Position numbers and translations under genes: made by a program
Shown: positions 60,673 through 64,000 of the stretch, in pieces
Position numbering within the stretch: position 1 is the first letter of the stretch
Layout: every line of letters begins with the position of its first letter
Notes under the pieces: generated by a model
What the model was told of the DNA's origin: nothing
The model's database searches: none
What the model saw: only the letters and a program-made list of their open reading frames with translations
Origin: Luteimonas terricola
GTDB taxonomy: Bacteria; Pseudomonadota; Gammaproteobacteria; Xanthomonadales; Xanthomonadaceae
Assembly (NCBI RefSeq): GCF_004352845.1
Contig: NZ_SJRX01000003.1
Coordinates: forward strand, 124,001-188,000
Length of the DNA: 64,000 nucleotides
Direction of reading: 5' to 3'

Positions 60673-61796
60673 GGCACCGCCACCGGATACGAGCCCAGCA
60701 CGCGCACGTCGCCGGCGAAGACATCGATCTCGGCCAGCGCGTCCTTCAGCGGCGACTCGTCGACGTGGCCGCCGACGTCGATGAAGAAGGCGTACTCCCA
60801 CAGCGCACCGTGCGCCGGCCGCGACTCGATGCGGTTCATGCTGATCCCATGCCGCGCCAGCGGCTCGAGGATCCGGTACAGCGCACCGGGCTGGTCGCGG
60901 ATCGACACCATCAACGAGCTGCGGTCGTGCCCGGACGGCGGGAACGCGGCGCGCCCGAGCACCAGGAAGCGGGTGGTGTTGTCGCTGCGGTCCTCGATCG
61001 GCCCGGCAACCACCTTGAGGCCATAGACCTGGCCCGCGCTCTCACCGGCGATGGCCGCGGCGTCGTCGGCATTGCGCGCGCGACGTGCGCCCTCGGCGTT
61101 GCTGGACACCGCCAGCTTCTCCGCCAGCGGCAGGTGCTGCCGCAGCCAGTTCTTGCACTGGGCCAGCGACAGGCCGTGGGAATAGATGCGCTCGATGTCC
61201 TCGATGCGTCCCGTCCGCGACATCAGGTACTGGTGCACCCGCAGCTCGACCTCGCCACAGATCATCAGGGGCGAGGTCAGGAACATGTCGAGCGTGGACT
61301 GGATCGTGCCCTGCCCCGAGTTCTCCACCGGCACCACGCCGAAATCGGCGGCGCCCGACGCGACCTCGTCGAATACCTCCTCGACGCTGGCCAGCGGCAG
61401 CCCGAGCGCGGAGTGACCGAAGTGCTTCTGCACCGCCTGCTGCGAGAACGTGCCCTCGGGCCCGAGGTAGCCGACCTTCAGCGGCTCCTGCTGCGCCAGG
61501 CAGGCCGACATGATCTCGCGGAACAGGCGCACCAGCACCGCGTCCGACAGCGGCCCCTGGTTGCGGTCGACCACCCGCCGCAGCACCTGCGCCTCGCGTT
61601 CGGGCCGGTAATACTCCACCGCCGCGGCAAGCTTGCCCTTGGCGTGCCCGACCTGGCGCGCGAACAGCGCGCGCTCGGCGATCAGCGCCTGGATCTCGCG
61701 GTCGATGCCGTCGATCTGTGCGCGCACCGCCGCAAGGTCGGTCTTCAGCGGCCGTGCGCTGCTGCCGGCCTGTCCTTCGCCGTCGTCTTCAACCAT
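60669..61796 (-). CDS. pheA: Chorismate mutase/prephenate dehydratase (P-protein)
   Basis: Makes phenylpyruvate from chorismate. 375 residues. The chorismate mutase domain (~15-100) has [20 protein letters not shown]. The dehydratase domain ([32 protein letters not shown]) follows. The C-terminal ACT domain has [16 protein letters not shown] and NRIESRP, the phenylalanine-feedback site. Starts at the ATG at 61796, overlapping serC by 8 bp; the upstream extension lies inside serC in another frame and is not credible. Confidence 0.96.
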   Translation of the reverse strand: MVEDDGEGQAGSSARPLKTDLAAVRAQIDGIDREIQALIAERALFARQVGHAKGKLAAAVEYYRPEREAQVLRRVVDRNQGPLSDAVLVRLFREIMSACLAQQEPLKVGYLGPEGTFSQQAVQKHFGHSALGLPLASVEEVFDEVASGAADFGVVPVENSGQGTIQSTLDMFLTSPLMICGEVELRVHQYLMSRTGRIEDIERIYSHGLSLAQCKNWLRQHLPLAEKLAVSSNAEGARRARNADDAAAIAGESAGQVYGLKVVAGPIEDRSDNTTRFLVLGRAAFPPSGHDRSSLMVSIRDQPGALYRILEPLARHGISMNRIESRPAHGALWEYAFFIDVGGHVDESPLKDALAEIDVFAGDVRVLGSYPVAVP

Positions 61797-62895
61797 GGCG
61801 GCGCTGGAAATCGTGCATGAAGGCGACCAGTGCCTCGACGCCTTGCAGCGGCATGGCGTTGTAGATCGAAGCGCGCATGCCGCCAACCACGCGATGGCCC
61901 TTGAGGCCGATCAGGCCCGCGTCGTGGGCCCGGGCCAGGAACGCGTCGTCCAGCGCAGGATCGGACAGCAGGAAGGGCACGTTCATGCGCGAGCGCACCG
62001 CGGGATCGACGTCGTTGCGGTAGAAGCCGCCGGACGCATCGACGGCCGCGTACAGCGCTTTGGCCTTGGCCTCGTTGCGACGCGCGAATACCTCCACCCC
62101 GCCCTCGTCGAGCATCCAGCGGAACGTCAGGCCGGCCACGTACCAGTTCCAGGTCGGCGGCGTGTTGAGCATCGACTCCGCCGCCAGCTGCAGGCGGTAG
62201 TCGAAGATGTCGGCGCGCGGCTGGCCGGCCCGTTCCAGCAGCTCACGGCGCACGATGACCACGCCGATGCCCACCGGGCCGAGGTTCTTCTGCGCGCCGG
62301 CGTAGATGGCACCGAAGCGCGACACGTCGATCGGCTCGGACGCGATGCTCGAACTGAAATCGGCGAACAACGGCACATCGCCGGTGTCCGGGAACGGGTG
62401 GCCGCCGGGCGCGGCGGGGCGGAACTCGACCCCGTGGATGGTCTCGCTGGCGGTGACGTGGACATAGGCGGCATCGGCCGACAGGCGCCACTCCGACGCG
62501 GGCGGAATGCTGCGGTAACCACCGGCTTCGCTGCTGGCGGCGATGTTCAGGTCGACGTAGGGCCGCGCCTGCTTCGTCGCCACCTGGCCCCAGTGGCCGG
62601 TCAGCACGTAGTCGGCGCGCTGACCTGGCGCAGCGAAGTTCAGCGGCAGCAGTGCCTGCTGCGTGGTCGCGCCGCCGGGCAGGAACAGCACGGCGTAGTC
62701 ATCGGGGATGGACAGCAGTGCGCGCAGGTCGGCCTCGGCGCGGGCCGCGATGTCCAGGAACTCCGGGCCGCGGTGGCTGATCTCGACGATGGAGGCGCCG
62801 GCGTTGCCGTACTCGAGCAGGGTGTCGCGCACCTGGTGCAGCACGGACTCCGGAAGCGTGGACGGCCCCGGGCTGAAGTTGTATGCGCGCGACAT
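61789..62895 (-). CDS. serC: Phosphoserine aminotransferase
   Basis: PLP enzyme making phosphoserine for serine synthesis and a PdxB-product homologue for vitamin B6. 368 residues. [16 protein letters not shown] at the N-terminus, [16 protein letters not shown] for phosphate binding, and [15 protein letters not shown] with the PLP-binding Lys. The start is the ATG of [12 protein letters not shown]; the longer open frame to 63051 is not supported. First gene of the serC-pheA-aroA operon. It is divergent from msrP across 112 bp. Confidence 0.96.
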   Translation of the reverse strand: MSRAYNFSPGPSTLPESVLHQVRDTLLEYGNAGASIVEISHRGPEFLDIAARAEADLRALLSIPDDYAVLFLPGGATTQQALLPLNFAAPGQRADYVLTGHWGQVATKQARPYVDLNIAASSEAGGYRSIPPASEWRLSADAAYVHVTASETIHGVEFRPAAPGGHPFPDTGDVPLFADFSSSIASEPIDVSRFGAIYAGAQKNLGPVGIGVVIVRRELLERAGQPRADIFDYRLQLAAESMLNTPPTWNWYVAGLTFRWMLDEGGVEVFARRNEAKAKALYAAVDASGGFYRNDVDPAVRSRMNVPFLLSDPALDDAFLARAHDAGLIGLKGHRVVGGMRASIYNAMPLQGVEALVAFMHDFQRRHG

Positions 62896-63007
62896 CGTGT
62901 ACACCTCGTTCGACAGGATGGCGAGCCAGTATGCCGCAATGCAGCACCGACGCAGGTCGCGCCACGGCGTAGGATGGAATGCCCAGACAGCAGCGAGGAA
63001 GCCGCGC

Positions 63008-63985
63008 ATGCCCCCCGGCCGCCTTCCCTCCCTTCCCGGCTCGTCCATCACCGACGAGACCGTCTACCGCGGGCGCCGGCGCCTGCTCGGGACGCTCGCG
63101 GCCCTGCCGGCCCTGGCCGTGGCCGGCTGCCGCGGCGCCGAACCGCCCCCACCGGTCGACGCGCCCCGCGCCGGCGCGGCCCGCACCGGCAGCGCCACCG
63201 GCTTCATGACCGACGAGCCGCAGACGCGTTACGAAGACGCGACCTCCTACAACAACTTCTACGAGTTCGGCAGCGGAAAGGCCGACCCCTCGCGCGCAGC
63301 GAAGACGCTGGTGACCTCCCCCTGGTCGGTGCAGGTCTCCGGCGCGTGCGCGAAGCCGGGCACCGTCCCGCTGGAAACCCTGCTGAAAGGCCTGGTGGCG
63401 GAGGAGCGCGTCTACCGCATGCGCTGCGTCGAAGGCTGGTCCATGGTCATCCCCTGGCTGGGCGTTCCGCTGGGCGAGGTGCTCAAACGCTTCCAGCCGA
63501 CCTCGGATGCGAAATTCGTCGCCTTCACCAGCCTCGCCGATCCGCGCCAGATGCCGGGCGTACGCGCGCCGATCCTCGACTGGCCCTACCGCGAGGGCCT
63601 GCGCATCGACGAGGCCATGCATCCGCTCACCCTGCTGGTGACCGGCATGTACGGCAAGCCGCTGCCGCAGCAGAACGGCGCGCCGCTGCGGCTGGTGGTG
63701 CCGTGGAAATATGGCTTCAAGGGCATCAAGTCGATCGTGGCGATCGAGTTCACCAGCAAGGCGCCACGCACGGCCTGGAACGACATGCAGCCGCGCGAGT
63801 ACGGCTTCTTCGCCAACGTGAACCCGGCCGTCGACCATCCGCGCTGGAGCCAGGCGAGCGAACGCCGCATCGCCGGCGGGGGCAACCGGCTGTTCGCCGA
63901 CCGCATCCGGACGCAGCCCTTCAACGGCTATGCCGAGCAGGTCGCCGGGCTGTACGAAGGCATGGACCTTGCCCGCTGGTACTGA
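63008..63985 (+). CDS. msrP: Methionine-sulfoxide reductase catalytic subunit, periplasmic molybdoenzyme
   Basis: Repairs oxidised methionine in periplasmic proteins, taking electrons from MsrQ. 325 residues. The Tat-type signal has [20 protein letters not shown], with twin Arg at ~23-24. The Mo-molybdopterin ligand Cys140 is in [32 protein letters not shown] and the C-terminal [16 protein letters not shown] are YedY/MsrP hallmarks. It starts at [11 protein letters not shown]. The next gene begins 2 bp later, as expected for msrQ. Confidence 0.95.
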   Translation: MPPGRLPSLPGSSITDETVYRGRRRLLGTLAALPALAVAGCRGAEPPPPVDAPRAGAARTGSATGFMTDEPQTRYEDATSYNNFYEFGSGKADPSRAAKTLVTSPWSVQVSGACAKPGTVPLETLLKGLVAEERVYRMRCVEGWSMVIPWLGVPLGEVLKRFQPTSDAKFVAFTSLADPRQMPGVRAPILDWPYREGLRIDEAMHPLTLLVTGMYGKPLPQQNGAPLRLVVPWKYGFKGIKSIVAIEFTSKAPRTAWNDMQPREYGFFANVNPAVDHPRWSQASERRIAGGGNRLFADRIRTQPFNGYAEQVAGLYEGMDLARWY

Positions 63986-63987
63986 AC

Positions 63988-64000
63988 ATGCGTACTGAGC
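63988..64000 (+). CDS. Probable msrQ start, cut by window edge
   Basis: ATG CGT ACT GAG C begins 2 bp after the msrP stop. Only four codons are visible, so the call rests on the usual msrP-msrQ order (haem-binding membrane partner of MsrP). The sequence itself cannot show this. Confidence 0.3.

Overview
The window is high-GC (roughly two-thirds G+C) gammaproteobacterial chromosome, most likely Xanthomonadaceae/Lysobacteraceae (Luteimonas, Lysobacter or a relative). The evidence is gene content and order: the guaB-guaA, rlmN-pilF-rodZ-yfgM-bamB-der and rpsA-ihfB-lapA-lapB neighbourhoods, a PsrA-like regulator beside a fused beta-oxidation gene, a 41-residue zinc-free L36, an agmatine deiminase/N-carbamoylputrescine amidase pair and a 'transmembrane repetitive protein'. 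I see no phage, insertion sequence, CRISPR array or plasmid gene. This is ordinary, densely packed core genome.

Layout. 0-1.6 kb: a cut acetoacetyl-CoA reductase gene, a tRNA-Ala/tRNA-Glu unit and two small conserved genes. 1.6-5 kb: the divergent PEP synthase regulator/PEP synthase pair, followed by an inverted-repeat element. 5.2-11.6 kb: oligoribonuclease, TadA, pyridoxal kinase, the guaB-small membrane protein-guaA operon and folD. 11.6-20.8 kb: a secreted DUF2272 protein, a rhodanese-MoeB fusion, mobA, der, bamB, yfgM, rodZ, pilF, rlmN. 20.8-25.9 kb: a second inverted-repeat element, ndk, a psrA-like repressor with a canonical operator, and a two-gene beta-oxidation operon. 25.9-34.1 kb: a minus-strand block, cmk, rpsA, ihfB, lapA, lapB, a WecA/WbpL-like initiating glycosyltransferase, a WbpM-like dehydratase and galU, resembling an O-antigen locus with almost no O-antigen genes. 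34.2-38.2 kb: L36, a small secreted protein, aguA, aguB and a TraB-family membrane protein. 38.2-46 kb: two RND pumps with one adaptor. 46-51 kb: two monohaem cytochromes c, the transmembrane repetitive protein, nfuA, phhB, rluC. 51-59.3 kb: RNase E with a long leader, a GacA/UvrY-type regulator, tRNA-Ser, a LysR regulator, serS and two tandem TonB-like genes. 59.3-64 kb: the serC-pheA-aroA operon and divergent msrP, running into a probable msrQ at the edge.

Functionally the window joins central carbon and nucleotide metabolism (ppsA, guaAB, folD, ndk), aromatic and serine biosynthesis, translation and RNA turnover (rpsA, rpmJ, rne, orn, rlmN, rluC, tadA, serS, three tRNAs) and envelope building (bamB, rodZ, pilF, lapAB, surface-glycan genes, RND pumps). 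MobA and MoeB support the molybdoenzyme MsrP. No striking unknown system is present. The items most worth a second look are a pair of inverted-repeat elements built from ATCCGCG/CGCGGAT words at helical-turn spacing, the PsrA-type operator, the pared-down surface-glycan locus with a low-GC galU, the small membrane protein translationally coupled inside guaBA, and the transmembrane repetitive protein.
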